From positions 1-46,289 of the forward strand of contig CANNVE010000020.1 of NCBI GenBank assembly GCA_947525975.1: a stretch of DNA of 46,289 nucleotides, in the 5' to 3' direction. Positions 1-9,800 of this stretch are shown piece by piece. The translations under genes were made by a program, and so were the position numbers. Source of the DNA: an uncultured Muribaculaceae bacterium (GTDB lineage: Bacteria; Bacteroidota; Bacteroidia; Bacteroidales; Muribaculaceae). Within the stretch, counting starts at the first letter, position 1. Each line of letters begins with the position of its first letter. The notes beneath the pieces were generated by a model. That model saw only the letters and a program-made list of their open reading frames with translations, did not search any database and was not told where the DNA came from.

Positions 1-55
1 CGAGAAGGCTGCCTTGATGGTGTTCACGGCTATTTCAGAGGCCACTTCGCCGGCG
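1..55. repeat. 55-bp exact direct repeat, copy 1 (window edge)
   Basis: Bases 1-55 are identical to 591-645 and diverge at the next base (56 C, 646 T). The copy sits at the extreme window edge and destroys the 3' end of the PP2C gene. The length equals a common assembler k-mer size, so it is probably a contig-end artefact. Confidence 0.95.
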
Positions 56-830
56 CGCCGGCCTTGTATACGGCCTCCTTTATGCTTGCCATAAGGCTGT
101 CGAGATCGTCGGGACTCGATCCGATCACATCCTGCAGCTCATTGTCGCGAAGCATGCCGCAGACCCCGTCGGTGCAGAGGATTATGGTGTCGCCGTTGGC
201 CAGAGGATAGGGCTGTGCGAGCGATTGCGGCTCTGCGGCTGAAGTGCTGTCGCACAGAGAGCGTGTGATCACATTGCTCTGCGGATAGTCGAAAGCCTGC
301 TCGCGGGTGATCTGGCCTTCGTCGACGAGTTGCTGCACATAGCTGTGGTCCTTGGTTATCTGGTGGAGGCCTGCGCTGTTGAATACGTAAGCCCTGCTGT
401 CGCCGCACCATGACACGTACAGTTTGCCGCCGAGTATCCAGGCTACCACAATTGTGGTGCCCATGCCTTGCGATTCGGGGTTGCGCATGGCCGCGGCCTT
501 GATCTTTGAGTCAGCCGCCACGATGGCATCGTTCATGAATCTCTCTATCGACTGCCGGCTTTTCGTCACCTCCGGGGTGATGCGCACAGGCGAGAAGGCT
601 GCCTTGATGGTGTTCACGGCTATTTCAGAGGCCACTTCGCCGGCGTTCATGCCTCCCATGCCGTCAGCCACTACCATAAGGGCTCCGTTGGCGCCCAGGT
701 CGTAGACGCGGCCGGTGTCGCTTCCGACTCCCGTGATTGTGAGGTCGGGTATTGTGAGGAAATTGTCTTCGTTGTTGGTGCGCGATAGGCCGAGGTCGGT
801 CAGCGCGCCTATTTTTAGCTTAAGAGACAT
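30..830 (-). CDS. PP2C-family protein serine/threonine phosphatase, 3' end missing
   Basis: This encodes a soluble metal-dependent phosphatase (PPM/PP2C family) that removes phosphate from Ser/Thr residues. Visible family motifs, in order, are TNNEDNF near the N terminus (metal ligand), VADGMGG, WCGDSRAYV, the TKDHSYVQQLVDEGQI segment, NVITRSL and ILCTDGV. The final DN motif expected after KAGAP is absent: the frame instead runs through a 55-bp copy of the gene's own interior (1-55 equals 591-645) and stops after APAKWPLK. The last eight residues are therefore probably not real and the true 3' end lies outside the window. I choose the start at 830 (MSLKLKIG) rather than 890, because a good promoter at 860-891 would place the transcript start near 853. 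The substrate is unknown. Confidence 0.9.
   Translation of the reverse strand: MSLKLKIGALTDLGLSRTNNEDNFLTIPDLTITGVGSDTGRVYDLGANGALMVVADGMGGMNAGEVASEIAVNTIKAAFSPVRITPEVTKSRQSIERFMNDAIVAADSKIKAAAMRNPESQGMGTTIVVAWILGGKLYVSWCGDSRAYVFNSAGLHQITKDHSYVQQLVDEGQITREQAFDYPQSNVITRSLCDSTSAAEPQSLAQPYPLANGDTIILCTDGVCGMLRDNELQDVIGSSPDDLDSLMASIKEAVYKAGAPAKWPLK
591..645. repeat. 55-bp exact direct repeat, copy 2 (native position)
   Basis: This is the native copy inside the PP2C gene, encoding AGEVASEIAVNTIKAAFS on the minus strand just after the DGMGG motif, where PP2C proteins normally have such a helix. Confidence 0.95.
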
Positions 831-859
831 GGCTGATTGTGTGAGCGATTTGTGATTTG

Positions 860-891
860 CAAAGATATGAAAAAGACTTTGCGGAGACAAA
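860..891 (-). promoter_or_regulatory. Bacteroidota-type promoter of the PP2C gene
   Basis: On the minus strand TTTG (891-888) is followed after 20 bp by TATCTTTG (867-860), matching the -33/-7 consensus. The predicted transcript start near 853 supports translation from 830. Confidence 0.6.
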
Positions 892-896
892 ATAAA

Positions 897-922
897 GGGG
901 GTGTTTTTTTGCGAACACCCCC
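897..922 (-). terminator. Hairpin terminator downstream of the 746-aa exported protein gene
   Basis: A perfect 9-bp stem (897-905 with 914-922) and an 8-base loop lie 31 bp past the stop codon of the minus-strand gene ending at 954. The bases that follow on the minus strand are moderately T-rich. Confidence 0.6.
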
Positions 923-953
923 AAATATTTTGCGAGAACGCGAATTGAAACGC

Positions 954-3194
954 CTATTTCATTTGAGGCTTTTCCTTCACGGCCCTGACGGACTGCCCGT
1001 AGTACAGGCTTGTCTCATTAACATCGTGCACTATCGGTGAGCCGTATTCTTCGGTGAAATAGTCATCGTATACGATGTAAAGGTAATAGTATCGGTATCC
1101 GTTGCCGTTGTTGTCTCGCGCCTTTGTGGCCGATGGATATCCGCATTCGTAACCATAGCCTGAAATATCCGTGCCAACCATCTGGCCTGCGAACGGCATG
1201 AATATTGTATTGCCGTTGGGACCCGTGAGCAGGAAGCCCGGGAAGCCGTCTTTTGATGTGTGGCTGAATTTGCATTTGCTGACGAGTTCCTTGAATTCCT
1301 TTTGGGTGGCCATGCGGCATTCCTGCCCCCATGAAGCGAATGCAGCATCGTATTCGGTGGTCAAGTTTGAGTCAGCGTCAGTCTCAACCTTGCGTTTGAT
1401 CCAATCGTAGTAGTCGTAGTCTGTCTTTGTGCCGGTCTCTCCCCATGCATAGTAATCTCCGGCTTTCTGTGGAAAGCGAGCTCCAACATTGCATTTAGCC
1501 CATAGCACGCTCAATCCAAGGTCAACGAAGCGTATGTCGCATTCAGGAGCGGCTATCAGTCTCACGCCTCCGGGCAATGTGGCCGTTGGGCGAAGTATGC
1601 CGATGCCGTTCACGGCTTCATCGTATGCGGCGGTGAATGATTTATGTGAATTGTCAGGCCATATTTTGTCGGAAGTGAAGTTCTTGCCGTCGGGAAGAGT
1701 CAGCCCCATTGCCGAATGGCTGAATTTCATCGGAAGCCCCTCAATCTGATATGTGATCAATCCATCGGTCTCATTGTAGGCCGGATTCGAAAATTTGGGT
1801 ACGGCATAGTATGTATTTATCGTTGGAGATTCAAGTGTCAGCGAGTCTTTGATGGTGATTTTCTCGTATTTGGCCGAAGCCGACAGTTTCTCCACGGGGA
1901 TTGCCTTCACGCCCGTGCGTGTGAGCCTGCAATAAAGCGACGTGTCGTTGGCGGCGGAAGCTAGTTCTGATGTCTTGAAGAGAGCGTTGCCTTTCAGGGC
2001 GGTTCCGTATGTGAGAGTGTTGGTTATCGATTTCATCGAATCGCCTTGTTGGGCAAGCGTGAGGCTCAACGAGCCGGTGAGGGATAATTCTCCGTCAAAT
2101 GACGCACTCATCGATTCTTCAGGCTGACCTTTCACTGATTGAGTGCCTTTGGTCTCGATTTTGGCGTATCCGTCAGAGGTGAAATCAACGGCTGTAGTCA
2201 TTTCAGACACATATCCTTTTCGGCTTTCGTAATCAAGCCCCATGGTGCCTTTCAGCGACATCGTGCCTACGTATGTGCCGCTGACGCTTTGCCCGAGGCC
2301 TACAGGAAGCGTGAAGGAATATTTCCGGTCTTTTCCTATCGTGTGCTTTTCATCGCAGATCTGCCTGCCGGCCACTGACATCTTCACGTTTGAATTTACC
2401 CGTGTATAGAGTTTTCTCTGATTGATGACAGTGCCGGCGTTGTCTTGCAGTATGTATGCTCCTGCCACGCAGGTGATCAATGGCTGTATGCCGATCTCCG
2501 CTTCGATGCGGGCTTTTTCGGGGCCTGCCGGTATATCCTTTAGTTCATCAGTCATTATTTCCGCACCTTCGTTGTAGTCAGGATATTCGAGTTTGGATAC
2601 AAGCCAAGGCATACTCTCTGATTCAGCTGAGCGGGCCGAGGCGACCAATTCACCGGTTCCTGTCCAAACTATCTGATCAAAAGCTTCCTGCAACTGTATA
2701 TTTTCGCATTTTATCTCTATGATTGACTCTGCCAAAGTTATATCTGTCACCCTTCCGATGAAGCCGCTTGGGAGTGCTGCCGTCGGGGCAGTCTGGTAGA
2801 GTATGCTCCCGGCTGCCGGCCTCAGATGTGCAGGGGTTTCATTTGAAAGCATGAGCGACAAGCCGTTGGCATATCCAGTCTCAATTATGTAGGGAGCATG
2901 ATTCACAGAAAGGTCAATCGTTCCGTCCTTGGCTATGGTGGGCGGTGTCTGGAAAGTCACGCTGTCGATTTCCGACAGGAGATATTGATGAAGCCTTCCG
3001 TTGGCCCATACTTCCTGCGAGGCTGAATCATCGCCTTCGAGCGTGCCGTCGGAATACAGTATGCTGTCGATTTCTGAATAAAGGAATGCATCGATGCCGC
3101 CTTTGTGGTGCACAAACATGGTGCGGTTTTCCTCCGCTTGGAGAGCCAATGCCGCAACGAGCATTGACAGTGAGGCTATCTTGACCTTATTCAT
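954..3194 (-). CDS. Exported protein with a C-terminal Lcl_C/DUF1566-like domain
   Basis: A 746-residue protein of unknown role. The N terminus (MNKVKIASLSMLVAALALQA) is a signal peptide. Two related segments follow, FLYSEIDSILYSDG and YLLSEIDSVTFQT, of the 'seID.i.F' kind common in exported Bacteroidales proteins. The middle is a long beta-rich region without a family I recognise. From about residue 560, VDLGLSVLWAKCNVGA and GDYYAWGET, followed by a region ending in a GQSVRAV-type motif, match the C-terminal module related to Lcl_C/DUF1566 in Bacteroidales surface proteins. The start codon overlaps the stop of the upstream 152-aa gene by 4 bp (3191-3194), so the two are translationally coupled. 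No lipobox cysteine is visible, so it is secreted or periplasmic rather than an obvious lipoprotein. Confidence 0.8.
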   Translation of the reverse strand: MNKVKIASLSMLVAALALQAEENRTMFVHHKGGIDAFLYSEIDSILYSDGTLEGDDSASQEVWANGRLHQYLLSEIDSVTFQTPPTIAKDGTIDLSVNHAPYIIETGYANGLSLMLSNETPAHLRPAAGSILYQTAPTAALPSGFIGRVTDITLAESIIEIKCENIQLQEAFDQIVWTGTGELVASARSAESESMPWLVSKLEYPDYNEGAEIMTDELKDIPAGPEKARIEAEIGIQPLITCVAGAYILQDNAGTVINQRKLYTRVNSNVKMSVAGRQICDEKHTIGKDRKYSFTLPVGLGQSVSGTYVGTMSLKGTMGLDYESRKGYVSEMTTAVDFTSDGYAKIETKGTQSVKGQPEESMSASFDGELSLTGSLSLTLAQQGDSMKSITNTLTYGTALKGNALFKTSELASAANDTSLYCRLTRTGVKAIPVEKLSASAKYEKITIKDSLTLESPTINTYYAVPKFSNPAYNETDGLITYQIEGLPMKFSHSAMGLTLPDGKNFTSDKIWPDNSHKSFTAAYDEAVNGIGILRPTATLPGGVRLIAAPECDIRFVDLGLSVLWAKCNVGARFPQKAGDYYAWGETGTKTDYDYYDWIKRKVETDADSNLTTEYDAAFASWGQECRMATQKEFKELVSKCKFSHTSKDGFPGFLLTGPNGNTIFMPFAGQMVGTDISGYGYECGYPSATKARDNNGNGYRYYYLYIVYDDYFTEEYGSPIVHDVNETSLYYGQSVRAVKEKPQMK

Positions 3195-3649
3195 CTCTTT
3201 ATGATTTTAAATGCCTGCTGTGGGGTGCTGATGATGTATACGCCTTTTTCAAGGTCGGAGATTGACATAGTATCGGTGTGACCGCTTTCCACGGATTTGG
3301 ATTTGAAGATTATGCCGTTTAGATTGATTATATCAACACGAATGTCGTTGCCTTCGGGTGAGATGGTGACGATGTCGCCGTCGATCGAGATTCCATTGCT
3401 TGCAGCGGGGGCATCTATGCCCGCCGAGTCGATGAACTTGAAGTCCTTTACCTTTTGCAGATCGAATTCGATAGTGGTGGCAGGGGTTGTGACCGATAGT
3501 TTGTCTGCCTCGATAGTCACTTTAGGCTTATCACTTAAAGAGATTATCTGTGAACTGCCATCAATGCCGCTGATGATCAAGTTGGTACCGGCATGGCACT
3601 CTGATGCCAGCGCCCACATGGCCGCTAACATCAATAACGTTTTTTTCAT
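3191..3649 (-). CDS. Small exported protein with a C-terminal sorting-domain-like segment
   Basis: A 152-residue protein with signal peptide MKKTLLMLAAMWALASECHA. The middle has a TIEFDLQKVKDFKFID motif resembling the 'SEIDS' segments of its partner gene. The C-terminal 70 residues (INLNGIIFKS..., GVYIISTPQQAFKIIKR) look like the immunoglobulin-like type A sorting domain of type IX secretion cargo: a '(N)G' turn, a 'GVYI' strand and a basic end. This is similarity by eye; no secretion component is encoded in the window. It is the first gene of a two-gene unit, overlapping the next by 4 bp. I see no clear promoter in the 70 bp upstream. Its function is unknown. Confidence 0.75.
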   Translation of the reverse strand: MKKTLLMLAAMWALASECHAGTNLIISGIDGSSQIISLSDKPKVTIEADKLSVTTPATTIEFDLQKVKDFKFIDSAGIDAPAASNGISIDGDIVTISPEGNDIRVDIINLNGIIFKSKSVESGHTDTMSISDLEKGVYIISTPQQAFKIIKR

Positions 3650-3720
3650 AGGAATGGTCTGGTGAATGGTAGGTGATGGTCTATTTAATTTATCGTCTTT
3701 TTTTAAGGGCAGGGGGATGT

Positions 3721-4500
3721 TTACGCCACTTGCACGGGGATGGCGGTGGCTGCGGTGATGCGGTCGGCTATGGATTGGAGCTCTTCGCGGGGCACTTTCT
3801 GCATGGATTGCTCGGGAGTCTGCCTGTCGATTGAGTATACCATGATTTCACGGGGGCGGATGCGGGCGTAGGCCTTGATCAGGGCTGTGATTTCCGCATC
3901 TGTGGTGTTGTCGATCTCGGCGCCGTCGTGAGAGCCTCGGGTGAACATTGTCTGTATGATGCCTGTGCCGGCGAATCTCGTCAGGGCTTCAACCACTTTC
4001 TCTACAGTGAACTGTTTCGACCCGGGGCGGTCGAGTGCGCGCATCGTGGCCTCGATGGCGCTGTCGAGCTTAAGGATGTTGTTGTCGGCTTTTTCAAGGG
4101 CTGCCGCCACATCGGGCTTGTGGATCATGGTGGAGTTTGTGAGCACGCTCACCTTGGCCTGCGGGAAGTATTGGTCGCGCAGGGAGATCACGTCGTCGAT
4201 TATGCCCGGAAAGTCGGGATGGAGCGTCGGCTCGCCGTTGCCGGAGAATGTGATGACGTCGAGGCTCTGCCCGTCGGAGGCCATCTGCGTGAGTTTGTCG
4301 TGGAGCAGTCGCTTGACCTCAGCGCGCGAGGGAATCCCGGCTTTTCCGGGGCCTTGGGCATTGTATCCGGCCTCGCAGTAGAGGCAGTCGAATGAGCACG
4401 TCTTGCCGTCGACCGGCGAGAGGTTTACGCCGAGCGATGTGCCGAGCCTGCGCGAATGGATCGGCCCGAAAATGGTATCGTGGAATAGTACGGTCTGCAT
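3721..4500 (-). CDS. Radical SAM protein, COG0731-like
   Basis: A 259-residue radical SAM enzyme. The [4Fe-4S] cluster motif CxxxCxxC is at C35, C39 and C42 (CSFDCLYC), preceded by GPIHSRRLGTSLGVNL, which is typical of the COG0731 group. VITFSGNGEPTLHP is the SAM-binding 'GGE'-like strand. The group is related to wybutosine-type tRNA enzymes, but the reaction of these short bacterial members is not settled, so I assign none. It starts 37 bp after the tamL stop and is probably the last gene of the parC-to-tamL run. The protein looks complete, with no auxiliary cluster motif near the C terminus. Confidence 0.88.
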   Translation of the reverse strand: MQTVLFHDTIFGPIHSRRLGTSLGVNLSPVDGKTCSFDCLYCEAGYNAQGPGKAGIPSRAEVKRLLHDKLTQMASDGQSLDVITFSGNGEPTLHPDFPGIIDDVISLRDQYFPQAKVSVLTNSTMIHKPDVAAALEKADNNILKLDSAIEATMRALDRPGSKQFTVEKVVEALTRFAGTGIIQTMFTRGSHDGAEIDNTTDAEITALIKAYARIRPREIMVYSIDRQTPEQSMQKVPREELQSIADRITAATAIPVQVA

Positions 4501-4537
4501 CAGTATCTTTATTTTGATTGAAGGTTAGAGGTTGGGG

Positions 4538-6814
4538 TCAGAACGGGTAGCCGATGGCGAGGTGGAAAGCCAGGCTGTTGCCGAACGACGTCATGTTATA
4601 GTATCCTTTCTTGCCGGTGTCGTAGGGAGCGTGGATGCCTATGCCGAGGTCGCCGCGCACCACGAGCATGCCGATGTCGAACCTCAGGCCTACGCCTGTG
4701 CCGGTGGCCAGGTCTTTGAAGAATGTGCTGCCCTTGAGTTGTCCGCCGGGACGCATGGGGTCATCCTTAAGCAGCCACACGTTGCCGGCATCGATGAACA
4801 GGGCGCCGTGGAGCGGGCCGAATATAGGAAATCGGTATTCGACATTGGCCTCGAACTTGAATGTGCCCGTCTGGTCAAAAAAATCACCCTTGTTAGTGGG
4901 CACGTGGTAGCTGCCGGGGCCTATGCTGCGCACGGTGAACGCGCGCACCGAGTTGGCGCCGCCACAATAGAATTGCTCGGAATATGGCACCTGCGATGAG
5001 TTGCCGTAGGCGTGCTCGGCGCCGACAGCCATGCGGCTCACGAGCCAATGCTCGCCAAGCCCGAGGCGATGGCCCCACACTATCTGGGTCTGGCCCTTGA
5101 TAAACTGCGAGAAGGGGGTGCCGAAGAGCGTCTTTTCGCCCTTCTTGCCGCAGAGCTCATATATGCCCCAGAATATGTTGCCGGCTTCGGAAAGCGTAGT
5201 GGTCCATGAGATGTAGTTGTCAGGGTCGATCTGGCGGTCGTAGCTCAGGGTGTATGACAGCTGGGGCACAAACTGGCTCTGGAAGCTCAGGGCCACAGCA
5301 GGGTTGGCGGCCATGATCGAGTCGAAATCGTGGGTTGTCTTCAAGAGTTTGTTGTATGTGAGCTTGAAGAGATTGAGGGTATTGTGGGTGTATCGGCCTG
5401 ATTGCCAGTCGTAGGCCAAGCCGGCGTTGAACTGCGCGAGCTTGAAGTAGTGGGGGCGGTTGAGCAGCTCGGCGCCGAGATTGATGGTAGTCCAGTTGAG
5501 CTGCTTGTGCCTGCGGGGTATGAATTTAGGCGCGAGCAGGCGCGGGAATGCGAGCGAGCTGTTGAGTCCGAATTCGTAGGAGTTGAAAGCAGACCGTGCG
5601 CCTCGGCCTGTCTGCCATTCGTAGGCGCCGGTCAGGGCCACGCTCAACTGCTCACCCCCTCCGAACACGTTGTGGTTCGTCACCTTCACGGTGGCTCCGG
5701 GGCCGATGTAGCTGTTTGATTTCGACGATGCGTTGACCTCGAGCTGCACTTCGAGGGGCATGTCGTATGTGGCTTCGATGAGCATGTCGAGGGTAGGGGT
5801 GGATGCCGTGGTGTCGGGGATGGCCTCCACGTTGATGCCGTTGAATATGCCGAGGCGGGCCAGGCGGCTCTGGGTGTTGTTGACGGCGCGGGTCGACACG
5901 TATCTGCCCGGACGGAGCAGTACATTGTCTGTCACCACAGATTTCCTCAGGCGCGATGGCATCATCTTCACGAGCGTCACCCCGGGGAGCTGTGTGGTGT
6001 CGGGGTATCCGTCGCCTTCGTGGCGGAATGCCTGCATGGTCACCTTTCCTATCTTATAGCGGTCGAGGCCAGCTTTGGGGGCATTTGACGCAAGAGTCAT
6101 CTTCAAGGCTATGTTTCCGCGGTTGATGGTGCTGTCGGCGAGGTATTCGATGTATTCGGGGCGGAAAAAATAGTATCCCTTGTTGCGCAGGGCCTCGGTG
6201 ATGCGGGTGCGCGCGCGGCTGAGCGAGTCGAGGCTGAATCTCATGCCGGTGCGCAGGTACGGATCCCTGAGCGATAGGGAATCGATAGTGGCCGCCAGCG
6301 CAGTCGTGTCGGGGAGCAATATTATAGAGTCGATGTTGTAGACCGGGCCGGGAGTGACGCTGTAGCGAATGCCGGCCTTTTTCTCGTTGCCTTTGGGATG
6401 CACGAGTTCGTAGGTGGCGTGGCCTCGGAAATATCCGTTGTTGTCAAGAATCTTGTCGAGCATCTGCACCCGCAGCGCAGGGCGCACGTCGCTGACGAGG
6501 ACGGGCTCTTTGGCGAATTTATTGTAGAACCATTTCTTTATGCCGCCCGTGGAGTCGTTGACGCTGCAGTTGTTCCACACCCACAGGCCCAGTGGCAATA
6601 CCCACAAGGTCTTCTTTGTGGGAGCCACGTCCACGGCAGAGTGCAGGGCATCCTCCACCGGCTCGGGAAAATCCGCATCGGTCACTTCAAGGCCTTTGAG
6701 GCCTGTGTATAGGATTTCGCCTTCGGGTATGCGCTTGGTAGTGGAGCACGAGGATATGGCCATCAGCAGCGCGGCGGAAGCGAAGATGAGAATATGTCGT
6801 AGGTTGCGTGTCAT
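4538..6814 (-). CDS. tamL: TamL: lipoprotein TamA/BamA-family outer-membrane assembly protein
   Basis: An outer-membrane Omp85-superfamily protein of about 758 residues. The start at 6814 (MTRNLRHILIF) gives a lipoprotein signal peptide with lipobox AISSC; starting at 6868 would add 18 residues ahead of the signal and overlap tamB. POTRA-like repeats occupy about the first 350 residues (RYSVTPGPVYNIDSI, ITEALRNKGYYFF). A C-terminal beta barrel follows, with YCGGANSVRAFTVRSIGPG as the conserved barrel loop and a terminal aromatic residue (LAIGYPF), the usual outer-membrane targeting signature. Lipidated TamA relatives encoded beside TamB are known in Bacteroidota as TamL. It lies 35 bp downstream of tamB, so the two should be co-transcribed and work together in moving or inserting envelope components. 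Confidence 0.9.
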   Translation of the reverse strand: MTRNLRHILIFASAALLMAISSCSTTKRIPEGEILYTGLKGLEVTDADFPEPVEDALHSAVDVAPTKKTLWVLPLGLWVWNNCSVNDSTGGIKKWFYNKFAKEPVLVSDVRPALRVQMLDKILDNNGYFRGHATYELVHPKGNEKKAGIRYSVTPGPVYNIDSIILLPDTTALAATIDSLSLRDPYLRTGMRFSLDSLSRARTRITEALRNKGYYFFRPEYIEYLADSTINRGNIALKMTLASNAPKAGLDRYKIGKVTMQAFRHEGDGYPDTTQLPGVTLVKMMPSRLRKSVVTDNVLLRPGRYVSTRAVNNTQSRLARLGIFNGINVEAIPDTTASTPTLDMLIEATYDMPLEVQLEVNASSKSNSYIGPGATVKVTNHNVFGGGEQLSVALTGAYEWQTGRGARSAFNSYEFGLNSSLAFPRLLAPKFIPRRHKQLNWTTINLGAELLNRPHYFKLAQFNAGLAYDWQSGRYTHNTLNLFKLTYNKLLKTTHDFDSIMAANPAVALSFQSQFVPQLSYTLSYDRQIDPDNYISWTTTLSEAGNIFWGIYELCGKKGEKTLFGTPFSQFIKGQTQIVWGHRLGLGEHWLVSRMAVGAEHAYGNSSQVPYSEQFYCGGANSVRAFTVRSIGPGSYHVPTNKGDFFDQTGTFKFEANVEYRFPIFGPLHGALFIDAGNVWLLKDDPMRPGGQLKGSTFFKDLATGTGVGLRFDIGMLVVRGDLGIGIHAPYDTGKKGYYNMTSFGNSLAFHLAIGYPF

Positions 6815-6849
6815 AGAATCCTGACGTATTGAAAAGGTGGGGTTAGTGC

Positions 6850-9800
6850 TTATCTGATTTTCTTCCATTTGGCCGGACGCATGAAGCGGGGCAGTATCTG
6901 CACGAGCTTGTTGACCTTGCGCTTGTAGACGAAGCCGACGCCCGTCTGCGTGATTTCGCCCTCAAGTATGCTCTCATATCCGGTGTGGCGGAATATGCGC
7001 ACGAGCATCGTCTGGTTGGCGTTGAGGTAATACTCGATCGAGATGTCATTGACCAGGTTTTGCTCCAGATTCTGGTTGGCGCCGTCGTCGGTGCTGTAGT
7101 TGCCGCCCACCACTATCTTGAATCGGTCGTTGAAGAGCGATTTCGACACCTGATAGCTGTAGGTCATCGTCGATTGGGTGTATCCGTTGGTGGTCTGGTT
7201 GTATTGGTCTATGCCGAAGTTCAGGTCCACGCCCTTGATGTTGTTTGCCGCCCAGTTGTTGATCTGAGATTCGAGGAATGAATACAGCGGGCCGTATGAC
7301 AGTCCGGTAGATGCCTGTGTGGCGCCGGGGCCGGTGTACATGCCGTAGAGCAGCAGGTTCATGGCCTGGTTGGCTCTCTGCTCGGCAGTCATGCCCTGCA
7401 GCTGGTTGGCGATGGTGATGTCATCGTTGGTTGTGAGATCAAACTTCACGTCCATCTGCTCGAGGGTGCCTGTGACGCCGAGGAGCACGTTGAAGTTGAC
7501 GATGCACGAGTTCTGTCCTTCGAGTGTCACGTTGGTCTTGATCTTGTCAGTGGCGTGCACGTTCAGCACCGGGTTCATCATGTCGCCGTTGAATGATATG
7601 TATGATCCCTGTTCGAAGTCGAAGAGCTTCTCGCCCACCACGGGTATCGAATACCTTGCAAAGCCGCTGTTGATGTTTATGCGCCCGGTGAGGCGTCCGT
7701 CATTGGCGGCCGGCATCAGTATGTAGTTGACCGAGCCGGTGGCCTGCACCTCTATCTTGTCGCGGGCGGTGCCCGGATCGACTATGATGGTGTTTCCGCT
7801 TTCGAGATTGAGGGTGGCGTCTACGGCCAGCATCATCGAAGAGTCGCTGATAGAGTCAGCCGCCGCTACGGCGAGGGTGTCGTTGAAGTTGACGAATTTC
7901 ACCATGTCAGTCTCCTGGGGCGTCTGCAGCGATGCCGCGCCCGAGGTCATGACGTAGGTGATGTTTGTGCCGGGAAGCACCGATAGGTCGGCCTTAACGC
8001 TCATCAGGCGCATGTTGCCCTGCACCTTGGCGTTGAGGTCGATGTAGCCTCGCCCGTAGATGTTGGCTCCGTGCAGCGCACGGTTTGAGTTGACTATCAT
8101 CATGTTGTCGGCATTCAGGTCAAGCTTTATTTTCGGGTCTGAGATCGCCGACATGTCTACGGTGCCGTTGACGAGCAGCGGGTTTTCGTTGGTGCCGGTG
8201 ATGCCGAAGTCTGAGAATGTGACCACGTTGTCGACCACCGGTATCTCCACGGGCGAGATGGTATATGACGTGTTGGTCATCTTCAGTTTGACGGCTGATT
8301 CGTCGAAGTGTATGTTGCCGTTGACTATGGGGCGCGCTGCGTCGCCCTTGATATCCATGGTGCCGCTGAGTGTGCCGCTGAGCGTGGCCATGTTGTCGGG
8401 CAGGAATGGATTGGCCACCGACAGAGGGAAGTGGATCACGCCGAAGTCAAGGTTGAATGGCGATGTCGAAGTGGAGTCGTTGAGCGCGCCGCTGATAGTC
8501 ACGGCCTTTGCGCCGTTGACCAGCAGGTCTATGTCAGCCCTCACCATTCCCGAGGTGTTGGTGCTCACCTTCAGGTCAGTGTTGAAGTCGCCCACTTTCT
8601 GCTTGTTGTAGTAGAATCCGTCGAGGCTTGCCGAGCCCAGGCCGTTGATCGATGTGCCGCCGTCCCATGACAGCTTCAGGTCAGCCGAGAGATTGCCTTC
8701 CATCGGAGGTGCCCAGGGATTGATGGCCATCCAGTCCTGGATGCGTATGTCGGAGAGCTTGAGCACAATGTCGTCATTCTCGTCGATGTCATGCCGCTCG
8801 GCGTGGTTGCCGTCGTGCTCGGTGTATATGGCTATCGACGATTTGTCGCCTTTCATGTGCAGATTGGCGTCGATATGCTTGTGCGGGAAATTGTATTTTA
8901 TGTAGTTGTCTTCGTTCACGGTCCAGTCCTTGTAGGCGATCACCGGAGAGTAGGGCTTGATGTTGGCCGTGATTGTCGAGTCGGCGAAGCTTGCCTGCAG
9001 CCCGAGGTCGTATCCCACGATGCTGTCAATGTTGCGCTGGCGGGCATGGAGCGAGATCACGCCGTCGTCGAGCACTCCATCAAGGTTGACGTGAGCGAAC
9101 TGGTCCATGGTGCCGGGTTTGTTGTCGAGATTTGTGGCGAAAAGCACCCGGTTGCCGTTCTGGGTGAGGCGCACTCCCACCGAATCGAGGGTCATCGACT
9201 TGGTGCGTATGTCGGTGACGTACCCGTTCATCGAGAGGCAGCTGTCATTGTCAGCGTCAAACTTCAGGCGCCCTACGCTGAGGTCGCTCTGCGAAAGTAT
9301 GTCGTTGACAAGGTTGTTGCGACCTCCGCGGGCGCGCACGGTGAAGGGCGGCAGGCTCTTCTGCAGGCTGTCGGCGTATAGGTGACGGTTGGCCATCTCA
9401 TGGTCGAAAATGGTCATGAAGCGGTCGAATCTGCCGGTCAGGGAATCGAGCGGACAAGGCGACTCGGCGTTGAGCGAGAAGTCGCGGTTCACTACTTTCA
9501 GGGCGGTCAGGGAGTCTGAGGCCGCGAAGTTGGCCTTGATGTCTGAAAGCCGGTATTGCGCCACGCCCATAGTGAAGTCTGCGTTATTGACGTTGACTTC
9601 CGCGTTGATGGCGCCGGTATTCGGAGTGTATGATGCGTTGGCCGTGGTCTTCAGCGAGAGCATCGAAGGCTCCTGCATCAGATGCAGGGCGTGGAGGTTG
9701 ACATCGTCGGCCTCTATAGTGGCGTCCCATACATATTCATCGCCGGCGACGTTGCCCGAAGCCTCGATGTCGAGGTCTATGTCATGCTCGTGGATCGAGG

